Positions 9,195 to 18,448 of a DNA stretch of 64,000 nt are shown piece after piece. The translations under genes and the position numbers were made by a program. A model generated the notes under the pieces. It had not been told where the DNA came from. It did no database searches and worked only from the letters and a program-made list of their open reading frames with translations. Within the stretch, counting starts at the first letter, position 1. Each line of letters starts with the position of its first letter. Source of the DNA: Aristolochia californica (taxonomy: Eukaryota; Streptophyta; Magnoliopsida; Piperales; Aristolochiaceae); the NCBI GenBank assembly GCA_029961685.1, contig JARWKL010000008.1, forward strand, positions 21,423,981 to 21,487,980, given 5' to 3'.

Positions 9195-11125
9195 TTATCT
9201 GTCTGTAACACAAGAACAAGAAAATTCTCGAGTAAGAGTATTATGTAAATAGTTTTTATCTCCTTTAATGTGTTCAACAGTAAAAGAGAATTGAAAAAAC
9301 CATTGCTGCCAATGGAGTAATCTACCGCGACAAAGTGAATCTTCTAAATTTCTCGTCATAAAATTGACAAAGTTTTTACAGTCAGTTCTTACCAGAAATT
9401 CGTTGGGAGCAAGATAAATATAAAACTTTTTTATCCATTTTTTACTGCTAAAATTTCCTTTTCATAAGAATGATAGTTTGTTTCGGCAGATGAAAATGTT
9501 CCTGATATATATTTGCATATTCTTTCAGAATCATTGATTTTGCATTTTAGGACTGCGGCCCAAGTGTGATCAGAGGCGTCAGTTTCTAAAATCAGTTTTG
9601 GATCTAGATCGGGTAGAGTTAACACCGGGAGATGTTTCATCATCTGTTTGATCCGGATTTCTTCTAGACTATCAGTGGGTGTCCATTCCCATTTGACGTC
9701 TTTCTTTAATTTCTTTGGAAAGGGTTTCTAATTTCTGATAAATTCTTTATGAATTGTTCAGCATATGTTAGGCATCCTAAGAAACGTTGAAATTGTTTTA
9801 TATCTTCAATTTCATTCGGAAAAGCAGCTAGTTTTTCCAGAATATGATTTTGAAGAATGATTTCTCCTTTTGAGATGTTTAGACCTAAGAAGTCTATCTT
9901 GGTTTTAAACAACTCTAATTTCTTTTTGCTGAGTGCTATCCCAGCAGTTTTTAACGCATTTAAGACCTTAAGTAATTGCATTTTATGTTGATCCTTCGTT
10001 TCTGAAAAGACCAGGATATCATCAACATAAACTAAGCAAAATTTAAAGAATGGTTTGAGAATATCATCCATTATTCTTTGAAATATGTTGGGTGCTTGTT
10101 TTAACCCAAAGGGCATTACAAGCCACTCATAATTCCTGAAAGACAACTGAATGCTGTAAGGGGAATAGCTCTTTCGGTTAGAGCAATTTGCTAAAACCCG
10201 GATTTGCAATCAAATTTAGAGAACCATTGTTTTCCTCTTATGGCAGCTATTAATATTTCTTTGTTAGGAAGATAGTAGCCATCCATTTTTGTGGCTTCAT
10301 TAACCTTTTTATAGTTAATGACCATTCTAGTTTTTCCTCGTTTTATCTCTGCATGATTTCGTACCAGGAAAGCCGAAGATGTATGGGGAGAATAACTTGC
10401 ATGGATTAAACCTTGAGCTAGCAAGTCATTTATCTGTGTTGAGAATTCTTCAACATCAGAAGGAGTGTAAACCATAGGTTTTTCTCGGATTTCTTTTTCA
10501 GGATCAAGAAGTTCGAGCTCGGCATATGGTTTTTGTTTATGCCACCATTCTAAGGGTTTCTCAGAACATGTGGATTCTGGAAGTTGCTGAACTTCAGTTT
10601 CACAGGACTCAGCAAGAAGTAGAGTTTTCAAGGGAGGAATCTCATCACCACGCTTGCTGCGTTTTTTGAAGACCTAATGGAGGACAGCTCCATTGCAAGA
10701 AATGGCATAGGCTTCAGTGGGTTTTACTGCATAGACAAATACAGTAGTATTATTGATTTCACATCAAGTGCGACATCGAAGTTTATTGTAGGCTGGTGTT
10801 TGCTCTACAAGGGCATGAAACATGAGCCATTCATTTCCTAGGACTAAATCTGGTCCTGAGTTTATGTTTGATCCTAGACTAATGAGTTTTGGAATCATAA
10901 ACTTTTCACCTCCTATGTCGAGATGAATGTTTCGGGCTTCGGCAGGAAGAGAGATATTTTCTCCGGAGCCAACGGTTACTTGAAGGGGTACTTCAAGTGT
11001 TTTCCACAGATCTGTGGGAAGTAGATTTTGTCTTGCCAGGCAATATGAACTTCCTGTAGTTTAAGCATGACCGTGATATAAGAATTTCCAGATGCAACAT
11101 GCTCTGCATGTATGCGGATACTCAT
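9195..11125 (-). pseudogene. Protease-reverse transcriptase-RNase H polyprotein pseudogene
   Basis: This is the only polymerase copy in the window. ATG at 11125 overlaps the capsid stop as ATGA; the stop is TAA 9195-9197, giving about 640 codons, close to caulimovirus P5 (about 680). Order: retropepsin-like protease (about 11,060-10,800; GSSYCLA at the active site, LVLGNEWL in the flap/C-terminal signature); reverse transcriptase (10,600-9,700) with FLVRNHAEIKRGKTRMVINY, KFDCKSGF, LVMPFGLKQAP and catalytic YVDD at 10,018-10,029; connection; RNase H (9,640-9,200) with ETDASD at about 9,567-9,586, NYHSYEKEILAV, RTDCKNF and FTVEHIKGDKN. Breaks: the protease Asp is not present (Thr-Thr-Gly-Ser-Ser at 11,046-11,060), with a frameshift before it; stops at 10,764-10,766, 10,674-10,676 and 10,191-10,193 (after CKSGF); and frameshifts near 10,150, 9,710 and 9,430. 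Role in the virus: copying the pregenomic RNA into DNA. Confidence 0.93.
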
Positions 11126-12851
11126 TTTGAGAAGGTGCCTGAAGAGTCCGACATGTTTTCTGAGTTTTACGAGGAGGAGGACTCAGTTTCGAGATGAAGT
11201 TCATATACTTCATCTTCTGACAGGATGTCATTGTAATGAATGATTTCCAATCCATTTTCTTCGGCTAGTAACATGTAAGTACTGTACCGCCGTTGTTGTT
11301 TATCATTTGGACAATCTGTTGCAAAATGTCCTTCTTTCTGGCTTATCCAGCATTTGCAAATTGCTTGGGGTTTTCCCCTTTGGGCAGTATGCATTTGACC
11401 CTTTACTGGATGTGGTAGGGCCAGAATTTGTTCATTTCTTAAAGTATCTCTTTTTAGGAGTATACCTAGTTGTAGAACTTTTTTGTATCCTAAATTTTTT
11501 CTGTTGAAATTTCTTAGGATATTTTCGTTGCTTATGGGAGGTGGTTTTACAACCATAAGCTCCTACATTTTTGTTTTGGTTTGAACAACATAATTTTTGT
11601 TTATTTGCCTTACTACTTTCTTTTGTAGTTTTTGGGCTTCACAAAGATTTGCCAATATGTCTTGTACAAATCGATGTCTTCTTCCTAAAGTATAAATGTT
11701 TAGGAAATTAACCATGGGTAAAGTACCATGTTCTGGATTGTTTTGCCAATATTTTGTAATGTAGTCATTTTTAGCTACATGTGCAAATGGTTCTGGCAAT
11801 TTTGCATAAAAGATAGACAGATAAGGTTTCTGGTCTTCTTTTTGCAGTTTATAGAAGTAACTTGCAAACTCGCAGTAATACTTCTCATAAAAACAAATGT
11901 TACAAATTTGTAACTTGTTTAATTTCTGAAGAGTTTCTAAACGTTTTCTTTGTTTAGTACTCTCAATGTAGGCTTCTAAGGTTGTCCTAGAAATTCCTTT
12001 GATATCTTAGCCACTAATCCTTTCAAGATATTGGCTATCGATATTGAGGTGTTAGCTCGTTTTTGGTCTTCGGGAAGGTTGCCCCACCAATGAGCTACAT
12101 TACCCTGTAAAGCATGGGTAAAGAAATTAAATGTTGATTCTTGGTTGCAAGATTCATGCATATTTGCAGCATTGCTCATGCTTCTTTCCCAATCTTTAAG
12201 GACCTTTTTTCCATCCTTTGGGCAATCCAAGTTGAGGTAAAATCCAAAAGGGTTTATGCTATCTATGGTTTGGTGTCCCTTAGTAGCATTTGTGTATTTT
12301 GTCGCATACCTTTGTCCTCCCAGGGATATTTTCGAGTGGGAGAAACTTTCTCGTTCTTGCGGGTGAACCACAGTACGGTTTTAGAAGTTATCTTGAAAGA
12401 TATCTTTCATGTGGGTGTCTCTTACCCTTGAAGTTTCTTCTTCAAAATGGTCGCTACGACAAAGCATTCGAAATCTTTTACCAAGATCATCTGCCTTTTT
12501 GTCTTTAGCAGAGTAGTCTTTTTTCTTGGTATTTTCTTCTGCAACTTCATCAGATTCCCAGGCTTCTGGTTCATTGTCGTGTTGCTCTTGTTTACTAGAG
12601 GAAGGTTTTTTCTCTTGAACATAATAAATCGGTTGGCGATCGAAAGTATTATATTCTGCGTAAACTTCATCATCAGTGGAGGATGATGCTTTTGAAGCGA
12701 TCCTAAAAGCAGGTGGTGCTAGATCCTTTTTTCTTCTAGGTGCTATGCAAGGTATTGCAAGGTACACTAGGTTTTTAAGCCATCCGGTGATGTCAGGAAG
12801 GCCTAATGGTAATGGTGTTTTCATATCTATTAAATAGCAAAACTCAATCAT
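11122..12851 (-). pseudogene. Capsid protein pseudogene, unit B
   Basis: It starts at ATG 12851 (MIEFCYLIDMKTPLPLGLPD) and stops at TGA 11122-11124, overlapping the polymerase ATG. It is colinear with unit A: basic N-terminal IAPRRKKDLAPPAF, core HWWGNLPEDQKRANTS and CFYEKYYCEFASYF, basic KQRKYPKKF region, knuckle at 11,311-11,352, then an acidic Ser-rich tail. The knuckle reads CWISQKEGHFATDC, so its second Cys ligand is Ser (AGC at 11,341-11,343). Other breaks are frameshifts near 12,376, 11,800 and 11,560, a deletion near 11,985 that removes the LGIHPTLEAY part, and an in-frame TAA after ETESSSS. A segment of about 190 bp that separates ORF3 from capsid in unit A is deleted just upstream. 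Confidence 0.85.
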
Positions 12852-12901
12852 TTTTACAAAGCTAAGAGGTTTAGCTTTTGATTAATTTTTTTGATCTTGC
12901 A

Positions 12902-13069
12902 TCATAGTCTATGGATGTGATTCGTGTATCTTTCCCAATGGAAATAGTACATTTCCATGGAGTAGATAGTATCATCTTCTGGTTGAAGCATGTTTCTTAG
13001 TAAGAGAGTGAAGGTAAGGCCTTCTCTCTTTCTTTGTAAACGATCTAAAAGCTTTTGTCTATAGATCAT
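12902..13069 (-). pseudogene. ORF3 remnant, unit B
   Basis: ATG at 13069 overlaps the TGA (13066-13068) of ORF2 as ATGA. The start MIYRQKLLDRLQRKREG is clearly the homologue of the unit A ORF3; the frame stays open for 55 codons to TGA 12902-12904. The 3' half of ORF3 present in unit A (5,370-5,585) is deleted here, joining the remnant to the capsid start. It is short, basic and probably helical; function is unknown. Confidence 0.5.
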
Positions 13070-13374
13070 CTATTTCTTGATGTTGTCCAAGCTTGTTCAG
13101 CATCGTCCTTTGTCCAAAATTTTCTATGAGAATTTCTGGGAAATCCTATAACTTGAGGTTGGGGTACTTCCCAACTGTCATATATTCCTGTTTCTCTTCC
13201 TATGAAGACAACATACTAGTATTTTGTTTTTTCTGGTTTTTCGTATGTACTTGTAGAGGCTTCTTCTGTTGAAGCAGTGTCTACAGGTTGAGATACGGTT
13301 TCTTCTTGGGTCATTCTATAGATTTCTCTTTGCAGAATGATTACCAAATCTTCTAAGAATTGCTTAGATAACAT
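13066..13374 (-). pseudogene. ORF2 with viroplasmin/RNase-H1-N-like motif, unit B
   Basis: This is a 103-codon frame from ATG 13374 (MLSKQFLEDLVIILQREIYR) to TGA 13066-13068, interrupted by TAG at 13216-13218. After an acidic Ser/Thr/Glu-rich linker, residues 53-97 read VVFIGRETGIYDSWEV, then QVIGFPRN and KFWTKDDAEQAW. This pattern (V..G...GIY.SW.....QV.GF......F....EA..AW) is that of the caulimovirus viroplasmin domain and the N-terminal hybrid-binding domain of eukaryotic RNase H1. The stop codon falls just before VVF, replacing an expected aromatic residue. The start overlaps the end of ORF1. In known caulimoviruses this motif lies inside the transactivator P6; here it is in a small ORF between ORF1 and ORF3. 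A fused or rearranged origin is possible because the movement-protein segment is missing immediately downstream. Confidence 0.7.
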
Positions 13375-13690
13375 ATTCTTGAAGTTCAAGTTGTTCAATC
13401 CTAATTTGGTGTTTCAGGTCTTTGATAACTTGTTTTAATCCTACTGGACCGAGTCCTAAGAATCGTCCATCTCGGATTATCCTTCTTCCTTCGTTGTTAT
13501 ATTCTACAACTAAAGGATTTTCTTCTAACTCTTTGAGTTTGGCTTGAACTCTTAAGAGTCAATCTTTTAATTGTCGAATCCAGACCTTCTGGAATTCGAA
13601 TTGATTATCATACCTTCTGGGCATAATTTGTGCTCGCAATCGAGAATAGTTTATAAGTCTTATCTCTATATTAGACCTATTTTGTTCCAT
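13364..13690 (-). pseudogene. ORF1 remnant, unit B
   Basis: The frame runs from ATG 13690 (MEQNRSNIEIRLINYSRLRA) to TAA 13364-13366, 109 codons with one TGA where unit A has CGA (13,558-13,560 region). It contains RRYDNQFEFQKVWIRQLKD, a Lys/Glu/Leu-rich likely coiled coil and a conserved RDGRFLGLGPVGLKQVIKDL segment. The final codons overlap the ATG of ORF2 (13374). It is homologous over its whole length to 10-336. No family is recognised; the position is that of the first leader-proximal ORF. Confidence 0.62.
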
Positions 13691-13850
13691 ATAAGAAGTT
13701 TTAAGTTTTTGTACATTTGTTCCTTACAAATGTTACATGGGATGTGACCGGTATGGGTCGTAACTGTTTGGGAGTATGTATACCTATACAGAAAGAATCA
13801 AAGTTAAGCTTTGACTTCTTTGACACATATAAAACCAAGTCCACTACTCG

Positions 13851-13862
13851 GCTCTGATACCA
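13851..13862 (-). other. Met-tRNA primer-binding site, unit B
   Basis: The minus strand reads TGGTATCAGAGCC, a perfect match to the plant initiator Met-tRNA primer site. It lies about 160 bp upstream of the ORF1 start. Confidence 0.88.
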
Positions 13863-13869
13863 TTTTGAG

Positions 13870-14810
13870 TGGGTTACGGGGGGAACAACACAATGAGTCT
13901 CTAGCAGACTCTGACAGCAGAAATACTGATACCAAAAGTACTATTGCTATGATATCAATGACACAAAGTCTCTAATAGACTTGCACACACAGTGAAAGAG
14001 AACCTAGGGATGAGGGCAGTGGAACTATAATCCTAGGGATTTCTACTTACACACTGGCTACGGCCAGTGGAAAACATCGATGACTCACACAATACTATTC
14101 CTACAGTCACACTTCGATAATCCTATCATTTCACTATCATATCACTCTCCTGCTTCCTACCACATGTCGCTGCTTTGTACTCGTTTGTGTCTATTTCATA
14201 GCTATCTAATAGGCCCAACATGACTTCTCCTGCTACTTAGAACTTCTTTGGGGTTTGACCCTATTCCTGCCGGCTTACCACCACATGGGAAATTCCATCG
14301 ATGCGGTCCTCACGATCTCCAGAGGGCCCAAAACCGTTCCTATTAACCGTTGCGGCTCCATGACTGCTTCAACAGGGTAGAGCACAGCTCCGTTTTGTTT
14401 TCTACCTTGGAGGGTAGCCGAATAATTCAAAGTTTCTAGCTTCTGTCCTATTTGGCACTATTTCGATACTATTTCTTTTTTACGAGTGAACAGTAAACAT
14501 GAATTGTAATCATGAATAGAAACCATGAATAGTAAAATTGAACAGTAAATACAAACACTGTGGAGATCATATATAGATGCAGAACATGAACAGTGATAAC
14601 AACAACTGTGGAGATCATATTTATATATGCGAAACATGAATAGTAATAACAACTACTGTACGAATCACAATATTACAAACATGTGGAAAATATAAAAACA
14701 TTGTTCAAGATAAGATAAAAATAACTAAATACATACCCTTAAAAAGGGAAAAAAAAAACTACTTTGCTACATAACTCCCGAAGTTACCGACCGTGGCACC
14801 TGTCTGTTCC
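13870..14810 (-). other. Leader region, 5' copy of unit B
   Basis: Viral leader sequence immediately upstream of the unit B primer site. It forms a direct repeat with 6,490-7,230. It includes the short-repeat array (14,490-14,650). It is cut at about 14,810, so the TATA box and bZIP-like element that units A and C keep are missing from this end of unit B. Confidence 0.7.
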
Positions 14811-14996
14811 CTCTTCTAGGGTCGAGTTCCTTCTGACCTACCAGTTGGGGTCTTTGGTACATTTGTTCCTAGCAAATGTTACATGGGATGTGACCGGTAT
14901 GGGTCGTAGCTGTTTGGGAGTATGTATACCTAAACAGAAAGAATCAAAGTTAAGTTTTGACTTCTTTGACACATATGAAACCAAGTCTACTACTTG
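14811..14996 (-). other. Chimeric fragment: movement-protein piece joined to leader
   Basis: About 25-30 bp at 14,812-14,835 (CTAGGGTCGAGTTC) match the movement-protein-like fragment at 6,446-6,465. On one side this is fused to leader sequence upstream of ORF1 (14,850-14,996, matching 13,700-13,850), on the other to the promoter-side leader (14,810). ORF1, ORF2 and most of the movement protein are missing between these points. Confidence 0.55.
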
Positions 14997-15008
14997 GCTC
15001 TAATACCA
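14997..15008 (-). other. Primer-binding site copy C1 (one mismatch)
   Basis: The minus strand reads TGGTATTAGAGC, one transition away from the perfect site. It forms the left edge of a tandem duplication of about 320 bp. Confidence 0.75.
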
Positions 15009-15316
15009 ATTTGATGGGGTTAAGGGGGAAACAACACGACGAGTCTCTAGCAGACTCTGATAGCGGAAATACTGATACCAAAAGCACTATTGCTATGATA
15101 TCAACGACACAAAGTCTCTAATAGACTTGCACACACAGAGGAAGAGAACCTAGGGATGAGGGCAGCGGAACTAGAAACCTAGGGATTTCTACTTACACAC
15201 TGCTACGGGCAGCGAAAAACATCGATGACTCACACAATACTATTCCTACAGTCACACTTCGACAGTCCTATTATTTCACAATCATATCACTCTCCTGCTT
15301 CCTACCACATGTCACT

Positions 15317-15328
15317 GCTCTGATACCA
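15317..15328 (-). other. Primer-binding site copy C2
   Basis: The minus strand reads TGGTATCAGAGC, a perfect match, placed in a recombinant context: it is preceded on the plus strand by leader sequence CACATGTCACT instead of the usual CTACTCG. Confidence 0.8.
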
Positions 15329-15640
15329 TTTTATAGGGGGGTTACGGTGGGAAACAACACAACGAGTCTCTAGCAGACTCTAACAATGGAAATACTGATA
15401 CCAAAAGTACTATTGCTATTATATCAACGACACAAAGTCTCTAATAGACTTGCACACACAGTGGAATAGAACCTAGGGATGAGGGCAGCGAAACTAGAAT
15501 CCTAGGGATTTCTACTTACACACTGGCTATGGGCAACAGAAAACATCGATGATTCACACAATACTATTCCTACAGTTACATTTTGACAGTCCTATCATTT
15601 CACTATCATATCACTCCTGCTTCCTACCACATGTCACTGC

Positions 15641-16464
15641 TCTGTACTCGTTTGTATCTATTTCGTAGCTATCTAATAGGACCAACATGACTTCTACTGC
15701 TACTTAGAACTTCTTCGGGGTTCGACCCTATTCTTATCGGCTTACCACCACGTGGGCAATTCTGTCAATGCGGTCCTCATGGTCTCCAGAGGGCCCCAAG
15801 CCATTCCCATTAACCGTTACGGCTCCATGGCTGCTTCAGCAGGGTAGAGCACAACTCCGTTTCATTTTCTACCTCAGAGCGTAGCCGAATAATTCCAAGT
15901 CTCTAGCTTCTGTCCTATTTGGCACTATTTCGATACTATTTCTTTTTGACGAGAAAACAGTAACCATGAATAGTAACATGAATAGTAACCATGAATAGTA
16001 AAAATGAATAGTTCTTTTGAACATTAACTTTGGAACAGTAAAAACAAACACTGTGGAGATCATATATAGATCTGAACATGAACAGTGATAACAACAACTA
16101 TGGAAATCATATTCACATATGCGAAACATGAACAGTAATAACAACTACTGTACAAATCACAATATTACAAACATGCGGAAAATATAAAAACATTGTTCAA
16201 GTTAAGATAAAAATAACTAAATACATACCCTTAAAAAGGGAAAAGAAAAAACTACTTAGCTACATAACTCCCGAAGTTACCGACCGTGGCACCGGTCATT
16301 TCCCTCTTTTCTATTCAACCATTACGGCTGTTTAAGCACATATCATGCTTGAGGAACTTGCCGGAGAAAGATCGCCGGAAATCGCCTTCTTCTTCGAATG
16401 CTAATACTTCTTCAAGTTTCGTGTCTCTCCAATTTTTGAATGTCCCAACCACTGGAGGAGCGTC
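15641..16464 (-). other. Leader region, unit C
   Basis: Non-coding leader homologous to 800-1,621 and 6,580-7,404. The TGAAYAGTA array (15,960-16,145) has an extra copy compared with the other units. No gene is seen; a plus-strand open frame at 16,286-16,474 is not conserved in unit A. Confidence 0.7.
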
Positions 16465-16473
16465 GAATTTATA
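16465..16473 (-). promoter_or_regulatory. Putative TATA box, unit C
   Basis: The minus strand reads CAGCTATAAATTCGACGC. Position and flanks match the boxes of units A and B. Confidence 0.55.
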
Positions 16474-16628
16474 GCTGAAGATCTTTCATGTCTTCCGCTT
16501 TTACCCTTGATTGAAAGGTGTGTGTTTGAAGACAAAGGGTAACTTTTGTCTTTTCGGCGTGTCAGTTTTGCCCTTACATTATTACATTTCGGCACCGAAA
16601 GCAGGGGTAGAAATGTCTTTTCTGCTTG

Positions 16629-16650
16629 TGACATCATGATGATGACGTGC
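16629..16650 (-). promoter_or_regulatory. bZIP/as-1-like palindromic element, unit C
   Basis: TGACATCATGATGATGACGT, identical in core to the unit A copy, keeps the ACGT site. It lies about 155-175 bp upstream of the putative TATA box. Confidence 0.5.
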
Positions 16651-16794
16651 AGGAATCTTTTTTAGCCATCATTGTTGACTTGGTGTAGCCGTCATTGATG
16701 ACATTTGTAGCCGCCTTTGCGGACTTTTAAGCCGCCTTTGCTGACTTTGATTTCATCGTGGGCCTTAACGGCTGCTGACGTGGCTGCTGACTAC

Positions 16795-18270
16795 TCATTT
16801 GGATAGATGCCTTTCTGTGCAGAATTTACAGGTGTCCTCCTTCGAAAAAGTCTTCTGGGCCATCTGGCAGAAGCTTTCCTTTGTTGTTTTGCTGAAGGGG
16901 ATATTTCCTCCATGGAGTTTCTTCAGCGTAGCTTCGAGACTGGTCTGGACAGAAGTCGGAGTCTCTTTATAGCTTTTCGACATGATCGTCAGTGGGATGG
17001 AGGTCTTGTAGACAAAGCTTTTCTTTTTCTGAAGCAACTGTTGTATGAGTTGTATCAGGTTCTTGAGCCCGCGGATACGCCTAGTTGGCCAGACTATTTC
17101 TGGGCAAGGTTTGGCTTTTGGAACATGTCTGGGATCATATTCCATATTTGCATCACCTTCTTTGATGCCTTCAAGTGTCACGACGGAAATGCTCGAAAAC
17201 ATCTTTGTGTCAGTAACAATTTCAGCAATACAGGAAACGAAATGAAGTCGAATTCCTTTACTCTTTGTTATGGAGATGAAACTTTTGCAAGCCTCCATAA
17301 TTTCCTTTGGCATTTTCTCCAACACTGATAAGTCGGTGGAGTGAAGTACCATCTGTTTTATGAATCCATATGCATAAAGCATGGATGCATATTTTAAGTT
17401 TATTTCATGACTCAGCTTCACTTGATTCCAACTGTTGCTGGGCTCAGTGGTGAAGAAGGGAGTGTTCCTCCCTTGTCCAATTTGTTCATTCCATCTCTGG
17501 AATTGGACAGTATGATCGGATTCGATCTTTGAACGAACATTGTCCACATTTTGAGGGCATAGCGAGGGTTCCTCAGACATAATGTCCGAAATTTTTAAAG
17601 ATTTAAATTTCTTTAAAAACTCAAACTCATTAAAACTAGCTTTATCTGGTTTATTTAGGCTTGTCAACCTTGTAAACTCAAACGGGGTAACCAATTTGGT
17701 CTTGAATAATTTCTCATTACTAGACAAGTCCATTTCCATCTAGGATGGATCCGTTAAGACTTCCTTTTCAGCTCAAGACTGACAGGTAGAAGTCCATGAT
17801 TCTGATTTCAACGAAATTGTTAAGGTTTCCTTTCCAGCTCTAGATTGGCAGGTAGAAATCCCTGATTCCCCTATCTTCAGAGAGGATTGGGTTGTGATTT
17901 CCTTCTCATGCCTGGCATGACCGGTAGAAATCCCGGGTCAACCTATGTTGATCAAAACACAAAAGTCATCTATTTGCTGATTAGCTGACGTTGTGGCTTC
18001 CTTTTCTCACGATGGAGATCCGGTAGAAGTCCCGGAGGAGCTTGGCATTTTAAGCCGTTGAGTGAGTTCTTTTAACTCTTCGGTTAATTTGTTAACCTTG
18101 AGTTGTAAGATTTTTCCACTTAACATGTAATGGGCAAGATTCTCATGTATGTCTCGTTGTTCTGAAAGAACTAAAAGACTGTCAAATAGTGACTGTAGGG
18201 TTGAGAGCAATACCGTGAGTGTGGCAATTGCTACTGCTAGGTCCGTCAAGGTGCTGCTGAGAGGATCCAT
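16795..18270 (-). pseudogene. Last viral ORF (transactivator position), unit C, best preserved
   Basis: The frame runs from ATG 18270 (MDPLSSTLTDLAVAIATLTV) to TGA at 16795, 1,476 bp or about 491 codons. The 314-codon C-terminal part (16,795-17,739) is uninterrupted. It has FNEFEFLKKFKSLKI, a Trp-containing FQRWNEQIGQ, KYASMLYAYGFIKQMVLHST, YDPRHVPKAKPCPEIVWPTR, and a C-terminal CKFCTERHLSK. Stops are a TGA near 18,007 (Arg to stop after GSPS) and TAG 17,740-17,742; the middle repeat region is also out of frame. The frame starts one base after a TAA, as in units A and B. It is expected, from position, to be the transactivator/inclusion protein; homology was not verified. Confidence 0.62.
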
Positions 18271-18271
18271 T

Positions 18272-18448
18272 TTACCTGTCTATAACACAAGAAAGAAAAT
18301 TCTTTGAGTGGTAAGAGTATCAGGTTAATTATAAAGTTCTCTATAAATGCATGATGCAGTAGCAGAGAAAGTTTATGACAATTGTGGGATATAAATCACC
18401 ACGCTGGCAGCCATTTGTATATCGAGAAGGCCAAAGCATAACCAAATA
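18272..18448 (-). pseudogene. Remnant of RNase H 3' end across a polymerase deletion, unit C
   Basis: It matches 3,432-3,613 of unit A: the same RNase H tail, the same loss of protease and RT, and the same junction with the capsid tail. Differences are small indels (for example AAGTTTATGAC against AAGTTTTTTATGAC). Confidence 0.65.

Larger units (their letters stand above)
14997..15640 (-). repeat. Tandem duplication of about 320 bp carrying the primer site
   Basis: The block from the primer site through GAGTCTCTAGCAGACTCT to CCACATGTCACTGCTCTG occurs twice: 14,997-15,316 and 15,317 to about 15,640 (landmark spacing 323 bp). The two join at GCTCTG, which is both the end of GTCACTGCTCTG in the leader and the start of the primer-site complement GCTCTGATACCA. 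Confidence 0.8.

Noticed and set aside
1..14815. LTR retrotransposon, because of the TGGTATCAGAGC primer site and direct repeats
   Set aside because: No integrase, no TG...CA-bounded LTRs and no adjacent polypurine tract were seen; separate capsid and polymerase ORFs, the viroplasmin-like motif and the last ORF fit Caulimoviridae.
16807..17328. Plus-strand frame of 173 codons opposite the last viral ORF
   Set aside because: Shadow of the minus-strand reading frame; no start context, no independent conservation in units A and B.
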